This document shows positions 46,831 through 54,354 of a DNA stretch of 64,000 nucleotides, one piece after another. Below the pieces are notes generated by a model. That model was given only the letters and a program-made list of their open reading frames with translations, had not been told where the DNA came from and did no database searches. The stretch spans positions 1 through 64,000 of the forward strand of contig NZ_BMKA01000004.1 in NCBI RefSeq assembly GCF_014643735.1, in the 5' to 3' direction. Source of the DNA: Neptunicoccus cionae (GTDB lineage: Bacteria > Pseudomonadota > Alphaproteobacteria > Rhodobacterales > Rhodobacteraceae). Positions within the stretch are counted from its first letter, which is position 1; each line of letters begins with the position of its first letter. A program made the translations under genes and the position numbers.

Positions 46831-47295
46831 TCACGGTTTTATATAGGTATAACCCTGCTGTTGAAGATGGGATAACTCAGCAACTCCGCTTGGCACGATA
46901 TCCTCCTCAAACACGTCGAACAGGTCATCGTTGTAGGAAATTTTGCGCCCTCTAAGTGTATTATTACAGACGTGCACGGCTACATTCTGACCTTTGAGTT
47001 CCAAAATCTGGCCTTGCAACAATTCATTTGTCTTGGCCTGCGATAACAACCCGAGACCATTGCCGTGGAGAACAACTTTGATCTCCATATTCTCCGCCCC
47101 AACCGCGTTGATGTGGTTCTGGATGTTCCGCATGGCGCCGCGATATTTCTTATCATCTGCACCACCATCATAGTTGATGTGGTAGACCACCTTTTGCTTT
47201 CCATAACGTTCATTAGCCTCGGCATTAAGCCCTGAAGACAACATCACAACGGCAAAGAGCATGAGTGCTGTGGCGATCGAATATAAGAATTTCAT
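46831..47295 (-). CDS. Periplasmic DsrE-like protein
   Basis: A 154-residue protein with a signal peptide (MKFLYSIATALMLFAVVMLS, cut near residue 27) and a DsrE/F-like fold: IKVVLHGNGLGLL and VAVHVCNNTLRGR with a single conserved cysteine. It is similar in layout to the DsrE-like protein at 58554, so it is likely a sulfur-binding or sulfur-carrier protein of the Sox locus. Last gene of the leftward soxS-soxR arm, 115 bases after the LuxR-type regulator. Confidence 0.75.
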   Translation of the reverse strand: MKFLYSIATALMLFAVVMLSSGLNAEANERYGKQKVVYHINYDGGADDKKYRGAMRNIQNHINAVGAENMEIKVVLHGNGLGLLSQAKTNELLQGQILELKGQNVAVHVCNNTLRGRKISYNDDLFDVFEEDIVPSGVAELSHLQQQGYTYIKP

Positions 47296-47397
47296 AGTTT
47301 CCTCCCTGAAAATTCCAGTTCATTCTGGTCTTTACAGGATGCCACGCCCGTGCAGTCACGCCAGCTAGCATAAGCCCCGATGTTCGGGAGAAAATCG

Positions 47398-47415
47398 CCT
47401 AGGGTATACCCTAGG
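47398..47415. promoter_or_regulatory. 18-bp perfect palindrome, candidate operator
   Basis: CCTAGGGTATACCCTAGG at 47398-47415 is perfectly symmetric. It covers the TAG stop (47413-47411) of the PhnD-LuxR regulator gene and lies 103 bases before the DsrE gene on the same strand. The TACCC/GGGTA elements recall sites of NarL/LuxR-type HTH proteins. A role as the binding site of the adjacent regulator is inferred. Confidence 0.55.
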
Positions 47416-48634
47416 TCGCCATAGCGACGAGCTGGCTAGAGGTTCGCGCACCGAATTTCTTCAACAAATTTGCGCGGTGAAACTCCACTGTTTTTGGGCT
47501 GATCCCCAATTCTTTGGCAATCTCTTTGGTTGAGTGTCCCTGAGCGACGAATTTTAGAACCTGTTCCTCCCGCTGGGTCAGGGAAACTCCGCCTGCGTTG
47601 ACAGGGCCAGACCGGCCCGCCTCTTTGCGCTTTGAATGAAACAGCCAAAGCACCCATCCAGCGAGCAGCACAATAGGCAGGGCTGCAAAGACAATCCAAA
47701 ACTTCAGTCTGGTTAATCCGTTCTCTCGCTGCGCGTTTACAGCAAGGCTGCTATCAAACCGCCGCCGCAACTCTACAACGCTGTGATAAGATACTGGTGC
47801 AGACCAATTGTCTATCATTCCTGCCTTTTGCGCGGCGGGACTGCTGCCTGACTGCAAGAGAGTTAACGCTACACGGTCCCTCAATACGGGGTCGGTTGTG
47901 GCAAGTGCCGAAAACGTCCACTCGGGAACCAAGCGGGTGCTTGTGATGTCGGGATGACCATAAGTGGCGCTTGAATTCAGGAATTCCAGCTCTGCCGGAT
48001 CGACCCGACCCTCTGCGGCCAGCTCTTCGATCAATCCACTGCGCACAATCCCAACATCAACACCACCCTCCTGCACCAGCCTCACGATTTGATCCATAGG
48101 AAACCCGACAAACCGCAATGCGGCCGGATCTGTGTGAAGATCAATACCCGCCCGATCAAATTCACTCCAAGCCAGTTGAAATCCGCCAAAAGCGTATCGG
48201 TCCACCGCGGCCACCGTTTTACCCTTCACGTCCTGCAATGTGGAAATACCGCTCCGTTTAAGGGCAAAGATCGTGCTCCCGAACTTGCCTGTTAACGATC
48301 CGTCAGACTTCCGTTGCAATCGTGACGCAATCACGCTCATCCGGTGGATGCCATTTAGATCCACGAAATGTCCCGGATTGGTGACTACAAAATCTAGCTG
48401 TTCAGTCTCAATTTGTTCAAACGCCGAGGACAGGGTCATCGGGATGATGGAAAAGGTCCACTCGGGGATGGTCGCATTGAGATAGGTGCTTAGGTTTTGC
48501 CACTTATCTTGGACCTGATCAGAACCCCGAAAGGCAAGAACCCCGATACGGGCTTCGCGGGGTGGCTCTTGTGCCAGACTCCCAAGCGCCATAGCGCACC
48601 AGAGGAACACTAAATAAACCGGAATACGGGTCAC
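47411..48634 (-). CDS. Membrane one-component regulator: PhnD-like sensor, TM helix, LuxR-type HTH
   Basis: A 407-residue protein. Residues 1-21 form a signal or anchor helix; about 28-290 is a PhnD/TtrS-like periplasmic binding domain (ARIGVLAFRG, TNPGHFVDL, FVGFPMDQIVRLVQEGGVDVGIVRS). A membrane helix spans 312-333 and residues 350-407 are a LuxR/NarL HTH (LTQREEQVLKFVAQGHSTKEI). No histidine kinase or receiver domain is present. It should sense a periplasmic sulfur anion or other ligand and bind DNA directly from the membrane. The GTG at 48634 has a strong GGAGGAG site. It lies in the soxS-soxR-tsuA-like arm, probably controlling the DsrE gene downstream. Confidence 0.85.
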   Translation of the reverse strand: MTRIPVYLVFLWCAMALGSLAQEPPREARIGVLAFRGSDQVQDKWQNLSTYLNATIPEWTFSIIPMTLSSAFEQIETEQLDFVVTNPGHFVDLNGIHRMSVIASRLQRKSDGSLTGKFGSTIFALKRSGISTLQDVKGKTVAAVDRYAFGGFQLAWSEFDRAGIDLHTDPAALRFVGFPMDQIVRLVQEGGVDVGIVRSGLIEELAAEGRVDPAELEFLNSSATYGHPDITSTRLVPEWTFSALATTDPVLRDRVALTLLQSGSSPAAQKAGMIDNWSAPVSYHSVVELRRRFDSSLAVNAQRENGLTRLKFWIVFAALPIVLLAGWVLWLFHSKRKEAGRSGPVNAGGVSLTQREEQVLKFVAQGHSTKEIAKELGISPKTVEFHRANLLKKFGARTSSQLVAMAT

Positions 48635-48708
48635 TAACTCTCCTCCCCAATTCGCGTTTGCTCTACCCCTATGATCCTTGCGCACGGGCATAGCCCACCA
48701 TCACCCGC

Positions 48709-49764
48709 CTAAACTGAAGGCGCATAGCCCAATATCAGTTGCCGCAATCCGATTGCTGCTCCGATACCGATAAAAACCAGTGTCAAAGGCGCGCTGTAAG
48801 CCAACACAGAAAATGCAGACAATCCTTGTCCGACGCTGCAACCTACCGCTACGACCGCACCGATCCCCATAAGAACCGCCCCGAACATCTGGCGGCGCAA
48901 TTCTCTTGGGTCCTCGCAGGCCTCCCAGCGGAAATGACCCTTTATCATGCTCCCCAATAACGCCCCGACGACAACTCCGATAACCGATCCGGTGCCAAAG
49001 CTGATGGAATTACCTGAAGAGGTCATTGCATAGAGTATCGTTTCACCAATGGGGGCAGAAAACGTATGGCTGACCACACGGGTTGCATCAAACCCGTTGC
49101 TTGCAACCCACTGCGTCCCGGCCCAACCTGATAAAATCGCTACCCCAGCGGCCGCACCCCAAAACATATGACTATAGGAACGACGCAGAGGGCGGTGCGC
49201 TAAAGTGATGATTAAAATGGCTATACCGACCGTTATACCGGCCGTTTCGGGCGATACACCGCTTTGCTGTGCCAGAAAATCTGCAAGCGAATTGGATCTT
49301 GTCGCCTCGACGGTGTCACCGAATATCCAGACACGCAGCGCCGACAAAGGGCCACCCAATGTGACGTAAGCCGATACGCCCATAACCAGAACTATCATCA
49401 AAGAGCGTAAGTCGCCGCCCCCTACGCGGGCGAGCGCGCCATATCCACAGTTGCCAGCAAGCGCCATGCCATAGCCAAAGACCAAGCCGCCAACGATACT
49501 TTCCAGCGGATTCCACTGCCTCGAAAGATAGAGAGTTTGCTGAAGATCGAGCAGCCCGACTGCCGCCAGGCCGAAAGTCCCGACAATCGAGACTCCGATA
49601 GCAAGGCCCCACATCCGCAACCGCAGGGTATTCTCTCCGTAAAAAAGATCTTCGATCGCACCTAAGGTGCAAAAGCGCCCCATGCGGGCGGCCAGTCCCA
49701 GAATGATACCACCGAACAGGCCAACCAACGCGGTGAAAGCCGGTTCTGAAATATGGTCAAACAT
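48709..49764 (-). CDS. YeeE/YedE (DUF395) family thiosulfate permease, TsuA-like
   Basis: A 351-residue membrane protein with two repeats. Conserved cysteines are in GRFCTLGAIEDLF, GNCGYGALARVGGGDLRS and VGCSVGQGLSAFS, matching the TsuA family of thiosulfate importers in which cysteines pass the anion through the pore. In Sox clusters such genes are often called soxT. It probably imports thiosulfate or a sulfur intermediate. 45 bases separate it from soxR. Confidence 0.85.
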   Translation of the reverse strand: MFDHISEPAFTALVGLFGGIILGLAARMGRFCTLGAIEDLFYGENTLRLRMWGLAIGVSIVGTFGLAAVGLLDLQQTLYLSRQWNPLESIVGGLVFGYGMALAGNCGYGALARVGGGDLRSLMIVLVMGVSAYVTLGGPLSALRVWIFGDTVEATRSNSLADFLAQQSGVSPETAGITVGIAILIITLAHRPLRRSYSHMFWGAAAGVAILSGWAGTQWVASNGFDATRVVSHTFSAPIGETILYAMTSSGNSISFGTGSVIGVVVGALLGSMIKGHFRWEACEDPRELRRQMFGAVLMGIGAVVAVGCSVGQGLSAFSVLAYSAPLTLVFIGIGAAIGLRQLILGYAPSV

Positions 49765-49809
49765 ACCCGCCCCCCACGTGTAGATTGAGGAACCACGCTG
49801 GCTCCTAGG

Positions 49810-50166
49810 TCACTTTTCGCGACAAAACAGATCGTAGACCACTTCCATGATCTGCTTTGGCCGGTCGTCTGTCAGCCTGTAGTAGATCGCCTTACCATCA
49901 CGCCTTGGTGTCACCAAACCTTCAAGACGGAGCCGCGATAATTGCTGTGACACTGCGGCCTGACGGGACGATAAAAGGTTTTCCAACTCCGTCACCGACT
50001 TCTCGCCGGATGCCAGATGACACAGGATCATTAAACGACCCTCATGACTGATCGCTTTCAGAAAGTTGGACGCTTCCAAAGCATTGGCAGCCATTTTATC
50101 CATGTCTTCGGCACACATGTTTACGTCGAAAGTTGGAAGACCCATAGAATTCTCAATCTTGTGCAA
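49810..50166 (-). CDS. soxR: ArsR-type sulfur-responsive repressor SoxR
   Basis: A 118-residue ArsR winged HTH (SSRQAAVSQQLSRLRLEGLV recognition helix). Cysteines C49 and C115 are 66 residues apart, the same spacing as the redox pair of SqrR, which forms a tetrasulfide with reactive sulfur species. SoxR represses sox genes in related bacteria by binding the soxS-soxV and soxW-soxX gaps; similar sequences are seen in both gaps here. Downstream of soxS in the leftward arm. Confidence 0.9.
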   Translation of the reverse strand: MHKIENSMGLPTFDVNMCAEDMDKMAANALEASNFLKAISHEGRLMILCHLASGEKSVTELENLLSSRQAAVSQQLSRLRLEGLVTPRRDGKAIYYRLTDDRPKQIMEVVYDLFCREK

Positions 50167-50211
50167 TGTTGTCGTTAAACGGGTAGTGGTTGGCGAATTC
50201 CTATACAGTCC

Positions 50212-50580
50212 TCATCCTGACATATCAACATCAGCGTCTCGAAGCATTTTGCCAAGCAATCCCCAAAAGAAATCCTCTCCGGGATAACCCTCAATCCGCG
50301 AGACCTCTTGCCCGTCCACAACCAGCACAAAGGTTGGCGTAAAATGTAGCGATCTGGCGAACTTGATATCATCCGGACGCTCTGCGTGTATGTCAATCCG
50401 CTGCAATGGCGCTGCACGACCTTCTTCGGATTTCGGGTAAATATGGGATATTTCGTCGTTCCATCGCGCGCACCAAATGCACCCGTGTTCTTCCACCATG
50501 ACAAGTCGCACCTGACCAGAGGCTTGCACCAGAGACAGGGCAAGCAAGGCAAAGCTGACAATCAAGGACCTGAGGAACAT
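50212..50580 (-). CDS. soxS: Periplasmic thioredoxin-like SoxS
   Basis: A 122-residue protein with a signal peptide (MFLRSLIVSFALLALSLVQA) and a thioredoxin active site CIWC, followed by a cis-proline region HFTPTFVLVVDG. SoxS reactivates the SoxYZ carrier by reducing the SoxY cysteine. It is first in the leftward arm, divergent from soxV, with a SoxR-like box between. Confidence 0.88.
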   Translation of the reverse strand: MFLRSLIVSFALLALSLVQASGQVRLVMVEEHGCIWCARWNDEISHIYPKSEEGRAAPLQRIDIHAERPDDIKFARSLHFTPTFVLVVDGQEVSRIEGYPGEDFFWGLLGKMLRDADVDMSG

Positions 50581-50613
50581 GTGTAATTGACCTTTTCTTA
50601 ATATACAACGTAA

Positions 50614-50635
50614 TATGAATATGTGAATTATTCAA
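50614..50635. promoter_or_regulatory. Putative SoxR operator, soxS-soxV gap
   Basis: An AT-rich stretch running from ATATGAATATG (50614) to a TGAATTATTCA dyad (50625-50635). A closely related sequence lies in the soxW-soxX gap, and both positions match known SoxR-binding sites in Pseudaminobacter. Confidence 0.6.
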
Positions 50636-50650
50636 GGGCGAGACAGTCAC

Positions 50651-51391
50651 ATGATGGAAATTACCTATTTCGGCGCGGCCTTCGCCGGTTTGCTCTCGTT
50701 TTTGTCCCCCTGCATCCTGCCGATTGTCCCCTTTTATCTCAGCTATCTGGCTGGGGTCGGTATGAACCAGATAACCGCAGATGCCGCGATTGACGGGAAA
50801 ACCCGCAGGCGAGCGGTCCTTGCAGCGTGCTTTTTCTCTGCCGGAGTCATCACGATCTTTATAGGGCTCGGGGCGGCGGCTACCCTGTTCGGCCAGATCG
50901 TGCGCGAGTATTTCGATGTCCTCCGCTGGCTTGCTGCTGCTATGATAATTGCGATGGGCTTGCATTTTCTTGGCGTGATCCGGATCGGATTTTTGTACCG
51001 GCAATTGCGCGCTGATGCAGGCAACACATCCAATGTCAGCCTTGCCGGTGCTTACGTTATCGGTTTGGCTTTTGCCTTTGGGTGGACACCTTGCGTCGGT
51101 CCCGTGCTGGCAGCAATCCTGTTCACCGCAGCGGGCGCTGACGCTCTGTCCGGCGGGACTGCACTATTGTTTGTCTATGGTCTGGGCATGACAGCCCCCT
51201 TTGTTTTGGCGGCCCTTTTTATCGGGCCATTCATGCGCTGGATGTCCGGCTTTCGCAGGCACCTTAGCCTGATTGAAAAAATCATGGGTGGGATGCTGAT
51301 CGTATTTGGCCTGCTAATCGCAACAAACTCAATGAACTATATCGCGCAGTGGATGCTGGAGGTTGGTCCAGACATCGGCGTGCTGCGTTAA
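50651..51391 (+). CDS. soxV: SoxV, CcdA-type thiol:disulfide interchange protein
   Basis: A 246-residue, six-helix CcdA/DsbD-beta protein. The two redox cysteines are in FLSPCILPIVP and WTPCVGPVLA. It carries reducing power from the cytoplasm to periplasmic SoxW. Tandem ATGs at 50651 and 50654. First gene of the rightward sox operon. Confidence 0.9.
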   Translation: MMEITYFGAAFAGLLSFLSPCILPIVPFYLSYLAGVGMNQITADAAIDGKTRRRAVLAACFFSAGVITIFIGLGAAATLFGQIVREYFDVLRWLAAAMIIAMGLHFLGVIRIGFLYRQLRADAGNTSNVSLAGAYVIGLAFAFGWTPCVGPVLAAILFTAAGADALSGGTALLFVYGLGMTAPFVLAALFIGPFMRWMSGFRRHLSLIEKIMGGMLIVFGLLIATNSMNYIAQWMLEVGPDIGVLR

Positions 51392-51406
51392 ATCGGAGGA
51401 TCACGG

Positions 51407-51961
51407 ATGTTACGTTTATTTCTCGCATTGGTTGTCTCGCTCAATCTGTTCACCAGCGCATCTGCTGCGGAGCTTGGCGACGATGGCCTGCACAAAACCG
51501 CATGGATGCGTGACACGTTTAAAGACCTGTCCGAGGATCTTGCGGAAGCGAATTCCGAAGGTAAACGACTTATTGTTATGGTCGAGCAACGGGGCTGTAT
51601 TTACTGCAAGAAAATGCACGAGGAGGTTTTCCCGCGCCCCGAGATTGCATCCTACATCGAAAACAATTTCTTTGTGGTGCAGGTTAACATGTTTGGCGAC
51701 GTGGAAATGACTGATTTCGATGGAACTGCCCTACCGGAAAAGGAGATGGTGAAAAAATGGGGCGTCCTGTTTACGCCGATGATCCTGTTTTTTCCCGAAA
51801 CCGTAGATCCGGCGCTTACCGCTTCTCAGGCCACAGTGGCCACAATGCCGGGAGCATTTGGCCCTGACATGACGTTAAATCTGCTGCGCTGGGTGGTTGA
51901 AAAAGGCTACGATGGCGAAGAAACCTTCCAAAAGTATCACGCCCGCATGCTCGCTGAGTAA
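51407..51961 (+). CDS. soxW: SoxW, periplasmic thioredoxin
   Basis: A 184-residue thioredoxin-like protein with a signal peptide ending SASA and active site CIYC (EQRGCIYCKKMHEEVF). Receives electrons from SoxV and reduces periplasmic Sox partners. Fifteen bases after soxV. Confidence 0.9.
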   Translation: MLRLFLALVVSLNLFTSASAAELGDDGLHKTAWMRDTFKDLSEDLAEANSEGKRLIVMVEQRGCIYCKKMHEEVFPRPEIASYIENNFFVVQVNMFGDVEMTDFDGTALPEKEMVKKWGVLFTPMILFFPETVDPALTASQATVATMPGAFGPDMTLNLLRWVVEKGYDGEETFQKYHARMLAE

Positions 51962-52000
51962 GGGAAGCAGTTGCGGCGGGGGTAAATGTTCGTTCAGCTA

Positions 52001-52026
52001 CATATGAAATAATTCACGTACATGAA
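52001..52026. promoter_or_regulatory. Putative SoxR operator, soxW-soxX gap
   Basis: On the minus strand this reads ATTCATGTACGTGAATTATT followed by TCATATG, sharing the GTGAATTATT core with the soxS-soxV site. It sits 65 bases before soxX, the known position of the second SoxR site in related bacteria. Confidence 0.55.
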
Positions 52027-52090
52027 TTTGTTGTTGCGTATAGCAGCGTCTGTACGCTACTCTACCGCAAAACAGTGTTTGGGAGGACTC

Positions 52091-52564
52091 ATGAAAATTT
52101 CATTAACCGGAGCAGTTTTTGGTGCTGTCATGGCCTCGGCGGTATACGCTGGGGAAGTTCTGCCAACCGCAGTGGCTTTTACCGACGGGGCAGTCGAACA
52201 ATCCCTTTCCGGTATGCCCGGCGACGCCGCCAACGGACGATTGATCGTTGGTGACAAGAAGAAGGGCAACTGCGTAGCTTGCCATCAGGTGTCCGATTTA
52301 GCAGACGTTCCCTTTCAAGGGGAAATCGGCCCGCCACTGGACGGCGCTGGCGAACGGTGGAGCGAAGCAGAGTTACGCGGAATTGTCGCGAACGCAAAAA
52401 TCATGTTTGAGGACAGTATGATGCCGTCTTTTTACAAAACCGAAGGCTTCATTCGGCCGGGCAAAGCCTACACAGGCAAGGCTGCCGATGACACATTCGG
52501 CCCGCTGTTGGGCGCGCAACAAATTGAAGATGTCGTGGCGTATCTGACCACACTGAAAGAGTAA
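52091..52564 (+). CDS. soxX: SoxX, monoheme cytochrome c
   Basis: A 157-residue exported cytochrome: signal peptide to about residue 20, heme motif C61VACH65, axial methionine in DSMMPSFYK. With SoxA it forms SoxAX, which couples thiosulfate to the SoxY cysteine. The ATG at 52091 follows GGGAGG; upstream in-frame codons lack a site. Confidence 0.93.
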   Translation: MKISLTGAVFGAVMASAVYAGEVLPTAVAFTDGAVEQSLSGMPGDAANGRLIVGDKKKGNCVACHQVSDLADVPFQGEIGPPLDGAGERWSEAELRGIVANAKIMFEDSMMPSFYKTEGFIRPGKAYTGKAADDTFGPLLGAQQIEDVVAYLTTLKE

Positions 52565-52619
52565 CCTGCCCCCAAGGGGGTATTGAAGTACAGCCCCTCG
52601 GGGTGGAGGAGAGTTATAA

Positions 52620-53039
52620 ATGGAACTAACAAGACGAAGTGCAATCCTTCTTGGTGCGAGCGCGATCTTTGTCGCAGGCCTGCCAAAGATCGGTGCTGCA
52701 GCGACCGGTGATGATCTTATCGCCGAATTTACCGGCGGTGCCGAAGTTGGTGAGGGTGACCTGAAGCTGGTTGCACCGGAAATTGCAGAAAACGGCAACA
52801 CCGTTCCAATCGAAGTATCATCCGGTTCAGCCGCGGAAATTCTGGTGCTTGCGATGGGCAACCCGACGCCCAGCGTTGCGACCTTCAAATTCGGCAAACT
52901 TGCAGCATCCCGCGCCGCATCGACACGTATCCGCCTTGCAGGCACTCAGGATGTTGTCGCCATTGCGAAGCTTGAGGATGGCTCGTTCGTCAAAGCATCA
53001 AGCACCGTAAAAGTCACTATTGGCGGCTGCGGCGGTTAA
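52620..53039 (+). CDS. soxY: SoxY, sulfur-carrier subunit
   Basis: A 139-residue protein with a Tat-type leader (TRRSAILLGASAIF) and the C-terminal swinging arm GGCGG carrying C137, to which sulfur intermediates are covalently attached. Partner of SoxZ. GGAGGAG precedes the start. Confidence 0.95.
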   Translation: MELTRRSAILLGASAIFVAGLPKIGAAATGDDLIAEFTGGAEVGEGDLKLVAPEIAENGNTVPIEVSSGSAAEILVLAMGNPTPSVATFKFGKLAASRAASTRIRLAGTQDVVAIAKLEDGSFVKASSTVKVTIGGCGG

Positions 53040-53059
53040 AGAATTCAGGAGAAAATATC

Positions 53060-53389
53060 ATGGCATCTGGTGTAAAACCCCGCGTCAAAGTTCCAAAATC
53101 CGCTGCCGCGGGTGAGGCTATTACAATTAAGACTCTGATCAGTCACAAGATGGAATCCGGTCAGCGTAAAGATAGCGACGGCAACATCATTCCGCGCTCG
53201 ATCATCAACAGGTTTACGTGCGATTTCAACGGCGAGAACGTCGTTGACGTGGAACTGGCCCCTGCGATCTCGACCAACCCATATTTTGAATTCGAAGCTC
53301 TGGTTCCAGAAGCTGGCGAGTTCAAGTTCACGTGGTACGACGATGACGGCTCGGTTTACGAAACATCCAAAAAAATTGCGATTGGCTGA
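53060..53389 (+). CDS. soxZ: SoxZ
   Basis: A 109-residue immunoglobulin-like subunit without its own signal, exported with SoxY. Features KAAAGEAI-like start (PKSAAAGEAITIKTLISHKM) and FKFTWYDDDGSVYE are diagnostic. Twenty bases after soxY. Confidence 0.95.
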   Translation: MASGVKPRVKVPKSAAAGEAITIKTLISHKMESGQRKDSDGNIIPRSIINRFTCDFNGENVVDVELAPAISTNPYFEFEALVPEAGEFKFTWYDDDGSVYETSKKIAIG

Positions 53390-53414
53390 TTATCACAGTC
53401 TTGGGAGGGACATC

Positions 53415-54260
53415 ATGAGAAAATTGACAGGTGCCATACTGGCGACATTGTTGACTACACCCGTAGCCTTTGCCGATCCGGTCGATGATACACTGGTCCT
53501 GAACGAAGAGACTGAGATAGTGACGCGAACTGCCGCTCCGGATCATCTTTCGGACTCGCTGGATGAAGTAATGTCCGGCTGGCTGTTCCGCGGCAAGGAA
53601 ACCCGCGCCATGCAGGCGGACGACTTCGACAATCCGGGCATGATTTTTGTTGAACAGGCCATGGACAGTTGGAATGCAGTGGACGGGTCGGAAGGCAAGT
53701 CCTGTGCATCCTGTCACGACGGTTTGGAGACTATGGCCGGTGTGAAAGCGACCTATCCTAAGTGGGACGAGGCCGCCGGCAAAGTTCAAACCTTGCAGAT
53801 GCAGGTGAACGAATGCCGGACCGAACGCATGGGCGCCGAGGCATGGCCATACGACAAGGGCAATGCGATCAATATGGAGGCAGCCTTGTCTTCGGTCTCT
53901 CGTGGGTTGCCTGTTAACGTTGCCATTGATGGACCCGCCAAGGAGACTTGGGAACAGGGTAAGGACATGTACTATACCCGCACGGGTCAGCTCGAACTGT
54001 CTTGCGCGAATTGCCATGAAGACAACTATGGCAATATGATCCGTGCGGATCATCTCAGTCAGGGGCAAATCAACGGATTTCCGGTTTATCGGCTTAAAAA
54101 TACCAAACTGAACGGGTCGCATTCTCGCTTTAAGGGCTGCATCCGGGACACAAGGGCCGAGACCTACAAGCCTGGCAGTCCCGAGTTCATCGCTTTGGAG
54201 CTGTATGTCACGTCCCGTGGCAATGGGCTGAGCGTGGAAGGTCCGTCCATCCGCAACTAA
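53415..54260 (+). CDS. soxA: SoxA, diheme cytochrome c
   Basis: A 281-residue exported cytochrome. Signal peptide to residue 20; heme motifs C97ASCH101 and C197ANCH201; the active-site cysteine C242 in KGCIRDTRAE carries the persulfide ligand. Two hemes are present, as in Paracoccus-type SoxA. ATG at 53415 follows GGGAGG. Confidence 0.95.
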   Translation: MRKLTGAILATLLTTPVAFADPVDDTLVLNEETEIVTRTAAPDHLSDSLDEVMSGWLFRGKETRAMQADDFDNPGMIFVEQAMDSWNAVDGSEGKSCASCHDGLETMAGVKATYPKWDEAAGKVQTLQMQVNECRTERMGAEAWPYDKGNAINMEAALSSVSRGLPVNVAIDGPAKETWEQGKDMYYTRTGQLELSCANCHEDNYGNMIRADHLSQGQINGFPVYRLKNTKLNGSHSRFKGCIRDTRAETYKPGSPEFIALELYVTSRGNGLSVEGPSIRN

Positions 54261-54268
54261 AACGAATG

Positions 54269-54298
54269 TAGTCTCGCGATCTTACGGTTGCGGGACTA
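54269..54298 (+). terminator. Hairpin between soxA and soxB
   Basis: TAGTCTCGC (54269-54277) pairs with GCGGGACTA (54290-54298) with one wobble, followed by TTCTTACC. A leaky terminator or mRNA-stability element; soxB may also have its own promoter in the AT-rich 54300-54340. Confidence 0.5.
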
Positions 54299-54354
54299 TT
54301 CTTACCATAACTTATTCATAAATGCGCATATAAGCGTATGATCCGGAGACACGA

